From Phalacrocorax aristotelis (taxonomy: Eukaryota > Chordata > Aves > Suliformes > Phalacrocoracidae), in NCBI RefSeq assembly GCF_949628215.1, contig NC_134280.1:5653795-5717794 (forward strand): a stretch of 64,000 bases of DNA, read 5' to 3'. A model generated the notes under the pieces. It did no database searches, was not told the DNA's origin, and saw nothing but the letters and a program-made list of their open reading frames with translations. This document shows positions 39,601-50,240 of this stretch, piece after piece; the stretch's first letter is position 1; the number at the start of each line of letters is the position of its first letter. The position numbers were made by a program, and so were the translations under genes.

Positions 39601-42404
39601 ACTCTGATTAGGAGGAAGAAGTTATAAAGCACCACAGGAGCAACCAGATCTCTAACAGCATTTTTAACTTTGAATTTTCTGTCCAGCAGTACTTCACTCT
39701 AGTCTCCTATATAATCACCTTTTTTTGGCTTTAGCAATGAAAAGGCATTTCTATACGCACAATTCCTTTTTCCCTTTCTCCTTCTTGTCCGCTCTTAGTT
39801 CACCTCCCTGGTGCTTCTGGTTCGGTGCTTTCAGATGGGAGTGGCTGGAGGCTTCAGTAAGTATTTGACAAACACATCTGGTTCCTGATCTGTGTTTCTG
39901 CCACCAGTCCCGTGTCTCCATGTTCACCCACCGCGCAGAAATCTGAATGAAGTTGCATGCATACAAACAACGGCACAGAGGCTGGAAGCACAGAAACAGT
40001 ATCCAGCTAAAATCTCCATTTCCTTTCTTTTTTCTCAGGTCTGAGGTAGAGGAAAAGCATGTTATACAGCAGGTGATTGCTTAAAGCGTTTGAATTATAT
40101 TATACATGTAGATAAGGGCTTGGATTCTGTCTCTGGTAGCTTCAGCAAACATTTGTAGGTGTTTCACAGAAGATGTACATTAAAACTTTCACACAGCTCT
40201 TGGTGCTGCTTTGTTTTGAGGTGGAAAGGAGATATGAGAACGCTGGTTACCCATACACATTTCTACTATGTCGTTGGAGTTGTCCCATCATATAGGGACA
40301 TCCCATCGCCCCATCACTTCATAATGAGTGATGTTTAATGGAAATGAAGCTAAGGAGAATGATTTATCAAAGGTCAACTTGTATTTGTTCAACAGCCTGT
40401 ATTTTAAAACCCGGCTTCTATGATAATTATCGCCTCATAGTTCTATGTTAAAGCAAGCTACATTTTTAGGCAGTAATTTGACAAATGATTACTTACAGGT
40501 AATTGCATTTTTAATCATAATTCTGACTGCATACTCTGTATTGACACTTTATGTCCTGTAAACAAGGAGGCCATTGACTTTTATTATATACACTATTTAA
40601 ATATTTTAATAAGTTTATGTGCATATATGAGCTGCAGTATTGAAAGCAAGATCAATTAATTCTTAAAAGACGGTCATAAATGTTAATGTTTAAAATGGGC
40701 AGTAAATTGCACTGTATCATTAAAGGAAATTGTTCAAGACGAGTAGTGAGGACTGTTGTTAAATAAGTATGGAGTAAGAATGAAAAGGACCAAATTAGAA
40801 ATAAAGTATCAGATGGTTGAAAAGAAGGATTTTAGTCAAGGTGTTTCGGTGAGAAGGCACTAAAGGGCAGCACACCAATTAATGGCTAGCGTTTGGGGGA
40901 AAATCATGACCACTTGTAACCTTCCAGACCTTGAGACTTTTGCAGAAGGTGCAAGAAGTCAAGATGAAAGGAGAGTGTTCTGTAAAGATAGCTCTGGATC
41001 CCGAGAACGCAGGGACAGCATGTTCACTTGCAAATATGTGTTTCTTTATACCATGTGACAACCCTGGCATGTGGGAAATGTCACTGATTTAAGCAGGAGT
41101 TCCTCACAACTTGGAATTCCGTGGTTTTTCTTCACACATTTTCTCATTTGGCTCTAGCATCTATATATTTTCATATTTGAGATGTAAAAGGTTGCTCAAA
41201 TAAAATCATAATTAATGCATAAGAGCCATATAGGTGGCTCTGGTGGTTTACAGAAGGATGCAAGGCAATCTCATCTGTAAATGCGGTAGAATAATGTTTC
41301 AGTGTGACATTCAGCATGACTTCATTTTGGTTATAAAAGCAACTGATTTCCAAGACCATGGACACTGCCAGATTTTTTCACTTTAATTCAGATCTGCTCG
41401 TTTCTGTATTAGCAAAGGTTTTCTACACTGGGATCTATAATTCTGCTCAGTTATGGCTGTATAAATACTAATTGACTGTAGGGGAATTACATAGGCTTTA
41501 AAGACAGTAGATAAATGCAGACTTTGATCCAACTGGATTTTTCCCCTCAGTTGTAAATTATTTGCAGTAATAGTGCTACCCCCGTGAGTCCTGCCAGTCC
41601 CTGACCTCACAGGAGTCCCTGGGACCAGGACTGGGCTTTTCCGTTCTTGGGCCACTGTGTTGCAGGGTTCTTCCCTCATTTTGACAGAAATAATGAAATA
41701 TTTCATACTTCTCCTAGTTTTGCGTTATTCCGTCCTTCAGCATCACCTGGTCTTTCTGCCCCTGGAAGCCTCTCGGCTGTACCGCTTCATATAAGAGGTG
41801 TTTAGGTTCTGTGTTGGGGAACATAAACAAGAAGTTAAAGGACTGAGGCTTTACCCTTGAAATGTAAAGGTCTCAGCAGTCAATTTCAGCACCGTGCTGT
41901 CTTTGGAGAAGACTCATATCTGAGGATGATGTAGAAGCTTTATCACCTTTTCGCCTGTTAAAGAGCCTGTTTTTAAAAAAAAATTGTGAAAATGTGATAC
42001 ACAAACCACATTTGGGTGACAATTTCAAGGTAATACGTTTATGTAATGTGTAAGTTATGATTCAGCCGCACAAAGCGGGGAGCATATACTAAACGTGAGC
42101 TCACCGCCTGCTTAGATGTACTTCAAGAACCATCATTAACTCAAGCCAAGTTTGCGAGAGCCGCTTTGGATGTCAACTTTTTGTTTACAGAAAGAAGAAA
42201 CACGCAGACTTCTCAGGGTGCTTCCATCCCCGTGGCTTAATAATGCACGAGGGTTTGTGGGGTTTTAACGTATTTTTTCTTTTTTTTTCTTTTGCTGACT
42301 CACCCACCGTGCCACCCAAGCCTTCCCGAGGTTTGTCTTTGCGATTTTTTTTTTTAAATTACATCAAATTTGAAAGGGAAAAAACCCAACCCAAAGCCCA
42401 AGGC
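36659..42404. other. LRP1B upstream flank, no gene seen
   Basis: AT-rich sequence between the minisatellite and the CpG island. It includes the CpG patch at 39151-39335, an imperfect inverted repeat (CATCACT...AGTGATG) at 40312-40333, a block dense in homeodomain-type cores at about 40360-40740, and an RE1 left-half-like TTCAGCACC at 41885-41893. No exon is recognised. Confidence 0.5.
39151..39335. promoter_or_regulatory. Small CpG-rich patch upstream of LRP1B
   Basis: I count about 16 CpG dinucleotides in roughly 185 bases, in a region where CpG is otherwise rare, about 3.5 kb upstream of the LRP1B start codon. It includes CCTAGCAACC, an RFX half-site-like motif. It could be an unmethylated regulatory element or an alternative upstream promoter; no coding exon is recognised. 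Confidence 0.4.
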
Positions 42405-42477
42405 TGAGGGGGGAGCGCCGGGGAGGTGAGGCGCTTCCCGCCTTCCCCCGCGCGTGCGGCGCGGCTTCGCGCCTGGC

Positions 42478-42530
42478 GCTCGGCGGGGCGGGGCGGGCCG
42501 GGGGGCGGGCGGGAGGAGGGAAGGAGGGAG
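42478..42530 (+). promoter_or_regulatory. GC-box cluster / G-quadruplex-prone core promoter
   Basis: Overlapping GGGGCGGGG-type Sp1/KLF boxes start near 42484. They are followed by further G-runs (GGCCGGGGGGCGGGCGGGAGG and GGGAAGGAGGG) on the coding strand. The spacing of the G-runs meets the usual G3+ N1-7 pattern for intramolecular quadruplexes. It lies about 215-265 bases upstream of the ATG, as expected for a core promoter. Confidence 0.7.
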
Positions 42531-42742
42531 CGCGGCGCTGCCGCCGCCGGCGCCCGGCGGTGCCCGATCGCTGCGTGAGGCAAGACCAGCCGCGCTCCGC
42601 GTTGAAAAGTGACGGCGAGACGGCGGCGGCAGCTCCCGCAGAGGCTCCGCGCAGACGGCGGCGCTGCCGCTCCGCACCGCCGGCCGGTCGGTCGGTTAGT
42701 CAGTCAGCCGGCCGGCTGCCTCCCGCGGCGCGGCTCGCCGCG

Positions 42743-42824
42743 ATGTCCGCGCTCCTCCTGGCCCTGGCGACGCTCTGGGGATTACCGCCCGTCGCCGAGG
42801 CGCTGGCAGCCGCAGCCCGCGGAG
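42743..42824 (+). CDS. LRP1B: LRP1B exon 1 (signal peptide), partial gene
   Basis: This is the first coding exon of LRP1B, a very large type I membrane endocytic receptor of the LDL-receptor family, closely related to LRP1. The ATG at 42743 is the first ATG in the CpG island and has G at -3. It encodes 27 residues beginning MSALLLALATLWGLPPVAEA: a classic signal peptide with a leucine/alanine core, small residues near the likely cleavage site (AEA or ALA), and no basic n-region. From memory, human LRP1B begins MSEFLLALLTLSGLLPIA; 14 of 27 positions are identical without gaps. The exon ends with the first base (G) of codon 28 before GTAAGG. The human protein continues with Asp, which a split GAT codon would supply. 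The frame stays open upstream to beyond 42560 but has no ATG there, so 42743 is the start. LDL-receptor class A repeats, EGF-like modules and YWTD propellers lie in exons outside the window. The identification rests on a short peptide plus exon phase. Confidence 0.82.
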
Positions 42825-45221
42825 GTAAGGCGCGTCCGCGGCGGAACGCGGAGCCTGGCAGCTCGCCCCCTTCGACCGCCCAACTTTCCGCCAGTGCCGG
42901 CTTCTCCCCGGGAAGTTTATTTTCGCGGCGCGGTGCGCGCCTCGCTGCCCCTCCGCCCTGCCCGGGGCCGGCGGGCGCGGCCGCCCAGCGCTCCCCGCCA
43001 GCGGGGCCGGGCGAGCCCTGCGCAGGGGAGGGGGACGGCGGGGCAGGGATGCACGGCTCCGGCCCCAAACCCCCGCACTGATATGGCTTAAACTGCCGCC
43101 TCGCCCTAAGCACGCAAGGCGGGAGCTCGTTGCGGGGGCCCGGTGCCCCCCCACCCCACTCCTCCCCGGCACTGGAAATACCTGCGCCGGTGCCTCGGGT
43201 AGCTCCTGGGGAGCGGCGCCGGCCGAGGGGCTCCCCGAGCAAGCCCCGGGGCTGGGCGGCCGTGCGCCGCCGAAACGGCGAATGCCCTCCGCTTTCCCGA
43301 GTATTGCCAAAGTTCCTGCCTTTCATTCTGCTCTGAACTTCTAGCTGCTGAGCTGGGTAGAGGCGGGGAGGCAGAAGGAGCTCAGGACCTCGTAGCCGAG
43401 GTGCGGAAAATTTCAGAAGTTGCAACTCTTTTTCTTCTCAGAAGTGTCTGATCAAAGAAGGTAGCGGTCCTCCTGCCGGAGCCAGCCTCAGGGTTTCTTG
43501 TCGCATTTTGTACTGTTAGCAGACCTCTCTTATTTTCCTGGGGGATGTTTGAATGAAATATTTTCTAAGTACGGACTGAGCCCCCCTCCTGTTCCGCTCC
43601 GGTGCAGGAATGGCAGTGTGCTGCTCTGACTCAGGTTTTCTTACCGCCGTAGAAAACGGTGCCGATCAGAAAATAGTCTGTCGGCTTGTTTGTACAAGCC
43701 CTTTAGCTTCAAAACTGCGTGGTCTCATGAAGGAGGCTGCTCTGAATGTTGTTGTACACGGTCTGCGAGGATTCAGCTAGATTTCAGTAGAAATATAACT
43801 CTAAACAGCATTGAATTCCCACTGCTAGGCAGCCGGCTCCTCTCCATCACGTACACACTACCTACTAAATTGTTTACTAACTGCTCACAACTCGTTTGGG
43901 TGAGCGCGGATGCCTCTAGATAGTCTGGGGTATAGGTTTCTGCTTCAGTCGAACTACCAGATCTCTCTGGTCTCTTTCCCACCTAGCTATCAAAATTACA
44001 TGGGTGATTCATGCTGTAAAAATGAGAAATAACTACCTATCAAAGAGAAAAGTATTGCTGCAGCATCACAAACTTGCATGTTTAAAACACTGCATCGTAC
44101 GGTACAAGGATATTGCAAAGCAATGAGGGTAGCATTCAATATAATGGCACCTGAACAGCCAGATAGGAAAGGTTCTTAGAAAATCTTTCAGTTTTATGAA
44201 GGGTACATATGCTTTTACTTTGATACATGAAGATTCCTGGTTGTGATAGTGCTTGTTTGATGAAAAATATTTCAAGAACTTTCCATGGTATTCACAAAAT
44301 GGTCAGATTACATTTCAGCAGCTGTAGCGTGCGTCTGCTCTTATGAATAAAAATCAAACTTTCAAACATTTTGTGGAATTGTTCTGGAAACTGATTTGTC
44401 ATTCTGTCTTCCGTGATGGAGATAAGCAGGTGCCAATTATTGATGAATATTAATTTCTGGTGTTTAAATTTTGCTTCATTTTCCCTTTGTTTTCATACCT
44501 ACCTTGCTCTGATTTAGTGTTTCACACACAAAAAAAGTGCTGTCAGCTTACATTAAAATCAATCCCATCTTAAAAGGCAACATCCTTGTAAATCATACCA
44601 GCCCGAAAAGTGGGATAAATCAAATTTACTTAGAATCAACTAACTCATCGTATCATAATGTCATGTCTTATCAAAACAGAGTGGAGTACAAATTAGGACT
44701 TAAAAGGCATTTTGTTTAAAAAATGTCAAGTGGTCTCAACCTAAAAGGGATTCAGGATGAGGCATCGAGATAGAGAATTACATTTGCACATCAGATAAAC
44801 TTTATGATACACTGGAAAAATTATTGACCGTACCAAGCTGATTTTCCTTTACAGGAGGAAATTCTGAGTCACTGGAGCATGCTAAGCTTAATGTATGTGA
44901 AAGGCACTGAAATCTGGAATGCACTGAGGCTCACCATTGGTAATAAGAGAACTGGGAAAATGTCATGGGTTGTGTTAATAGCAGTGTTGTGGTAGCCATG
45001 GTAATATAAGATAGTACTGAGGTGCTGTAGGGAGAGGTAACACCTTCTATTAGAGCAGTGGGTAACAACCCCAGGGAAAAAGAGGTGTGTGTGGGGGAAC
45101 CCCACCGAAGTTTGAATTATCTAAACCTTTTCTCTGGGTTTGAAATACAGTGAAACTCTTCCAGTCTGTCGGGTCTGTCAGCCAGGTTGCAACTCCTCTA
45201 GTTATGTTATGTATATAAAAA

Positions 45222-45300
45222 ATTGGGAAGAGAAAAAGATACGGAGAAGGGGAGATGGAAAAAGGAAGTGAGGAGAGAAGGGAATCGAGCCAGGAGGGTG
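45222..45300 (+). repeat. Purine-rich (GA) tract
   Basis: About 80 bases are nearly all A and G, with only isolated pyrimidines, in LRP1B intron 1. Such tracts can form triplexes or exclude nucleosomes. No LTR or polypurine-tract context of a retrovirus is visible nearby, so it is annotated as low-complexity only. Confidence 0.7.
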
Positions 45301-46654
45301 ACAGGATAAGGGAGAAGTCCAGCAGTTGAGACTCTGCCATTTAAGCCGTGAAGAAGAGGTCTGATTTCCTTTTCTTACGCTTCAGTCGGTCTCTTCCTGA
45401 GGAAGCTCATGGACCTAGATTCCCTTGCAGCTATCTGTGAAGGAGTTGCAACTGTTGCAATAAATGAATTTCAGAAGCCTGAGAAGAACCTTGCTAACAG
45501 CTTATGAAGCTGCGAAGACTACATTTGTTACCTGCTCTCCCTAAAGACATGCAAGGGAACTTCACAGGTCCCATCTCCACCTCCTGAGCACTTGAGCTGA
45601 AGGTGCTCTGCAGCTCTGGTGCGCATATTTCCTTCCCACAGCTCTCTCCTGCCTTGGAGCTTCACCTTGGCTTCATGCCTAGGTTCCTACACCCCTTTTT
45701 TTTGTCATACTTTTTGTTTTTGTGTCTCTGCTGTTCTGGAATGGCATTACATGAATTGACTGTACTAATTGGCATGATTACCTCGAGGTTATCCAAATCA
45801 CATAGATACCCTGGATAACAGGAGCTCAATTTGGATAATCTTCACAAATGTGTGGTGCTGTCAGTGAAATGTGTATCCACGGTACTAATGAGTGCATGGC
45901 TCGTTATTAATTGACTTACTCTCTGTGGTGAAGCTGCCGGTTTGTTTGTGTTTGGTTTTGGTGGCAGATCACTTCTGCCGGCAGCACTGAAGTGGTGTCT
46001 TGCTACAGACTTTCACGTGCTATTTCAGTGTTTCGGATCTGTCCTTCAAGTGCTGGTGTGATGAAACAGCTCCTCACCAGAGTCTTGCCAGGGGTCTCCT
46101 GTGAAGGTAGACTTTATACTGAATGGGAAAATGCCGTCAGGTAACTTAAAACTCTAAGTTCCCCGAGCAACGGCATGTCACACATTGAGTTTTTTCTTCT
46201 TCTTTGTGATTTTTAAGCTGTTTTAAAGAAGGACAAATTTTCTGAACATTATTCCTCTCTGAAGTCACAAATGCTTCCAGAACTTCTGTCTTTATTCCAC
46301 TTAGCAGGGAATTTATTGTTTTCACAGTGTCCTTTGACCATATGTAAGTGAAGGCTGGAAACAAATTACTTTGAAATGGAATCTTTGGGTTTAAGGTTCA
46401 GCTGATGAGAGTTTGGATTACTCACCCCGGTAGCAGAAACACAAACCAGGTGAAATAAATCTGTCTCCTTGTGATGACTGCTGATGGCCCTCATTCCCTG
46501 GTAAGGTGTCACAGCAGGCAACAGCGAGTACATCAGGAGGCTTTACAACTATCTCGTTATTAGTAGCTTAATGTTTGAAACCGGGTGTACCAAGCGCTGC
46601 TGTACTTCACCAGACTGAGCTCCAGCTTGGCCATCTGTTGGAAAGTATTCTCTC

Positions 46655-46670
46655 AAAAAAAAAAAAAAAA
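46655..46670 (+). repeat. Poly(A) run
   Basis: A run of 16 A residues follows TCTC, with no recognisable retroposon body beside it. Confidence 0.85.
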
Positions 46671-46806
46671 GCAAAAGCTGTTTCTGTGCTGTACTACAGA
46701 GGTGTATGTTCCCATACTTAAGTTTGTTATGTTTTGAACCTAGATGATAGGTATTAGAAACTTACATGTGAAAGAGATGCTTCCCAAGGTTACAGTGTCA
46801 TTGCCA

Positions 46807-46824
46807 TTTATTTATTTATTTATT
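46807..46824 (+). repeat. (TTTA)n simple repeat
   Basis: Four to five TTTA units lie within intron 1. Confidence 0.85.
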
Positions 46825-47439
46825 CCAAAGAACAATATTGCTTCAGAACCTGCCTGTCATTGGAGAGGCAAAATTACAGAGAAGGGTGAAAATATATTGA
46901 GTAGTTTAGGAGAGTAGTTAGAAGGATTTGTGGTAAGAGGTAATTAAAGACACATTGTGGGAGATGTCCACAAGTGCAATTTCAGTGACTGGTTTTATAG
47001 GCAGTCAGTGAAGTATGTATGTCCTCAGTTGAGTCTGTGACTGCATGCACAAAAACCTGACAATTCTGGAGATTGAGCAAACTGTGTGTGGTTTTCTGTG
47101 AACTGACATGCACGTTCTTGCTTACCCGGATTGTTAATGTCAGTGGTTTTGGAGAGCTTTAGTATAATAAAAGGAAGAAGCACAAACTATTTAAAAGGGT
47201 AAAATGCATTTTAAAATTCAAAACTAGGTGTTGGATGTGAAAAGGCTGTATGTAAACTTGATTTGTAGCAAACCTACTAATTTACCATAGTTTCTGCTAA
47301 TACTCCTGCAGGTTGAAGTAGCTGTCCTTCAGAGACTTAAAGAAAAGCTCTTACTTCACACAGTGGCTCTCTGAAGTGTTATGTGACTGCCTCTATGTAA
47401 ATTTGAGCATATATCATACCTGTAAGGTTCATATGGACC

Positions 47440-47505
47440 CCAATCTTTCTCCATTTGAAGAAAGCCCCAAAACTCGCATTGACTTCAGCCCGCAGCTTGG
47501 AAGTG
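47440..47505 (+). repeat. Possible ancient interspersed repeat fragment
   Basis: The core CAAAACTCGCATTGACTTCA followed by GCCCGCAGCTTGGAA matches the same TTGACTTCAATGGGAGCT-type pattern seen at 32205-32275, in decayed form. It lies in intron 1. Confidence 0.4.
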
Positions 47506-50177
47506 TGTGTTCCTCCAGCACCTTGTTACAGGTCCTTCCATCTGTTGTTTACAGTTGAAGAAGATAGGGTTCTCTTTATTGTATTGACTCTAAAGGACAT
47601 ATGTAACTTTAATTTGTGAATTTAGAATGGTGGCTATCTATAGAAATGCTAGTAATTTAGATAGTAGAACATTGCTTTTGTTACAGTAGTATATTTTGAA
47701 TCCCAGTATGTTGTTGCTTTTTCCTAGCTTTTATGTATTAATCTGCTCTTTAATAGTCTTGTTACTTCAAATGCAATTAAAAAAATTTTGCTTGGAGAAC
47801 TCACTTTAATTGCACTTACCCAAAACATTCTTAATGATGAATGCTGAAGACAAAAATACCAGAACTTGGCTATTTTTATGCAAGTCATGTAGACTATTGA
47901 CTCTGTATTTAGTGTGAGTTTGGGCTAAGTGTAGACATTGCAGAACTAGGTCCTAAATTTGTAAGTGCAATTAGGAACTAATTGGATTTTTTAATATAAC
48001 TACTCAAATAATGACTGTGCACCTTCTGTCCAACCCACTAGTTTGTTTTTTAATTAAACAAGTTGATTTTTTTGCCCTTAAAGTCTGTCTATTGAAAAGA
48101 CAAAAATATTTGTAAATGCAGTTATATTCCAGCTAGCTAGCCAGTTGTTGACCATAATGTGAAAAATCCCCAAGATACAGCAAAACTTCCTAAAGCAGAA
48201 TCTTCTTTTTCAGGTAGCTGGTAAAGTGAAATAACCAGGACTTGTTACTGTAAAATCAGCCACCTGACCCAGCCGTGATCCCACTGACAGGGTGCCTTCG
48301 CTTTGTGCATGAGAGGATGCTCCAGAGCCTCTGCGGGCTGGGGAAGGGCCGTTTCCCGTAGGTGCTGGGCTGTGTGTGAGCAGGACTGGACCTCGGTAAT
48401 GGAATTCCAATAAAACTCAGTCAGTGCCTTTTAATTCGATTTAATGGGAACTGGGAAGGATCATTAGAGAGACAAACACATGCTTTTGCCAGTAATATGT
48501 TCACTATTTTATTAATCTGATTTAATTTGTAAGATCCTCATAGCAGGAATAAGATCTTTCTATGTACCTGGAAAGCGTTTTGTGGGTCTGTTATGTATTG
48601 TTATTATATGCCATTGCTTCTCAAGCAGTATGTAAACACAGAATCGGAATTGGGCTCTGTGTATGGTGTTTATGAAGCCCACCAGTCTGAGGTTAGAACT
48701 GGATGCTGGAGAGAAGGTTGTAGGTCTCTTGAGCAGCTACATGACCATTTTGTAGTAAATTGCAGTTGTGCATTAATAACAAACTACTGCCATATGTAAG
48801 TGTGCTACTGAGTAAATAGGGCTTTTTTTTAAAGATGAGGTAATGTCAGTCTGGAAGTGAGGCATGCTTTGAGATTTTTATTTCTATTCAGTTAGAAATA
48901 CAGTGTAATTCTCTGAGGTGGAAAAATAGATATTACAGTATTACAAGTTCTAGATATGGTATGTTGAAGCCTGAAATGAGCTTTCAACACTTGCTGGATG
49001 TTCCCAAACATCTCATGTGCTGCTTCCTGCTGAATGGTGTGGCCTTCCAGAAGAGCCAAACTGTTGAAACTCAGCTTTGCTTCAGAAGTAAGAATATACC
49101 TTTTTCCTTTTCTTGATAATATCAATGTATTTTGGACTATCTATTGCCTTATTGCCAGTAGGACGTCCCTTGGTAACTCTTGTGCATGACACTATTGAGT
49201 GACTTATGCTTCAAGTGTAATAGGATAAGTGCTGTAAGATAAATGTTAAGCTTTGAGAAGAAGAATAATATCTATAATTCCTCAAGGTTTTCACCGCCAT
49301 GGAGCTCTTTTTTTTTAATGGCAGTTCCTAAGCTTCACTGTTCTTTTTCCTTGAATGAACAAAGAAAACAGAATGAAAAGGTGCAGTTCTGTTGTCCATG
49401 ATATAGACCGTATTTCCATGAAATAGATGACATGCAAGACGAATGCTGACGCAATGCTTTGCAAATGCGGTACTTTCCATGTAGGATGTTCTGTCAAGGA
49501 GAAGGACTGTGCTCTTAACATATGCACATGCTCCAACAGAACAAAAAGATACCCGCCCATCTTCCATATAATATTTTGATTTTAATTTACCTACCTGCAA
49601 ACTAGCAAAAATACTCTTGTCAACAGTTTTAAAAATAAAATTCTGATATTGTCAAATAGATTGTGCTGCTGCTTATTCTCAGAGTCTGTGATATGGTGGA
49701 CAGCACTTGTGTTCCTACCTGTATGTCCCTTAACATGCAGAGAAGTATTTTCCCTCAAACAGAGCTCTCCTGAGTAGTTCTAAAGCATAGTGCTACCATT
49801 CCTGATCCTTGCCCAAGTGTACCTTTCTGGAGGAGTGCTGTAGTGTGTAGTCATAAGAATACTAATTGAAAAAAGTTACGTTAATTCAAGATGATGATGA
49901 AAAACCACAATAATTTTCTACATGATAGATAGGCTTCCCCAAAACACCTGCCTCTCTGCTTGCAGGTACTCTGAAGATAAGAGGAGAGAGCAAAGTAAGA
50001 TTGTAGCTAGTTGGATGCTCTTTTGCATATGCACCAAACATTATATATACCAAATGTATATTGGTGTTTGTGTAAAACTGTGTTTATGAAATGAAAGTAT
50101 GTCATTTGCCAATGAAACTCTTCTCTGGAGAAGAACAGTTTGTATTTATGTTTTACTGTGCTAACAACTAGATTACA

Positions 50178-50240
50178 GACCTGAATCTACACTGAAGTCA
50201 ATGGATTCTTTGCTTTGTCCTTTGTGGTTATGGGGTCAGG
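50178..50240 (+). repeat. Possible ancient interspersed repeat fragment
   Basis: CTGAATCTACACTGAAGTCA followed by ATGGATTC, with GGGGTCAGGCTGCATAAGTG downstream, resembles the opposite orientation of the TTGACTTCAATGG-type ancient repeat. It lies in intron 1. Confidence 0.4.

Larger units (their letters stand above)
42405..43310 (+). promoter_or_regulatory. LRP1B: CpG island promoter of LRP1B
   Basis: About 900 bases have very high G+C and abundant CpG, against an AT-rich, CpG-depleted background on both sides. The island spans the start codon and the first part of intron 1. No TATA box is evident at a fitting distance; the island looks like a TATA-less, Sp1-driven promoter with dispersed initiation. 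The transcription start cannot be fixed from sequence, but the GC-box cluster at 42478-42530 suggests starts between about 42530 and 42640, giving a 5' leader of roughly 100-200 bases with no upstream ATG. Long open frames on both strands here come from the lack of AT-rich stop codons and are not genes. Confidence 0.85.

Noticed and set aside
42696..43425. Long overlapping open frames of 204-241 codons on the minus strand and 160-173 on the plus strand in the CpG island
   Set aside because: They overlap in several frames at once, arise from the scarcity of AT-rich stop codons, and lack domains. Only the 27-residue plus-strand signal peptide ending at a strong donor is credible.
44855..44892. 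Possible 38-nt micro-exon (TTTCCTTTACAG acceptor, AAT|GTATGT donor) in intron 1
   Set aside because: The frame from exon 1 is open, but the donor is weak, the length would break the downstream frame, and the encoded 13 residues match nothing known in LRP1B.
45060..45340. Suspected LTR or endogenous retrovirus because of the long purine tract
   Set aside because: No TG...CA termini, primer-binding site, polyadenylation arrangement or gag/pol-like frame was seen near it.
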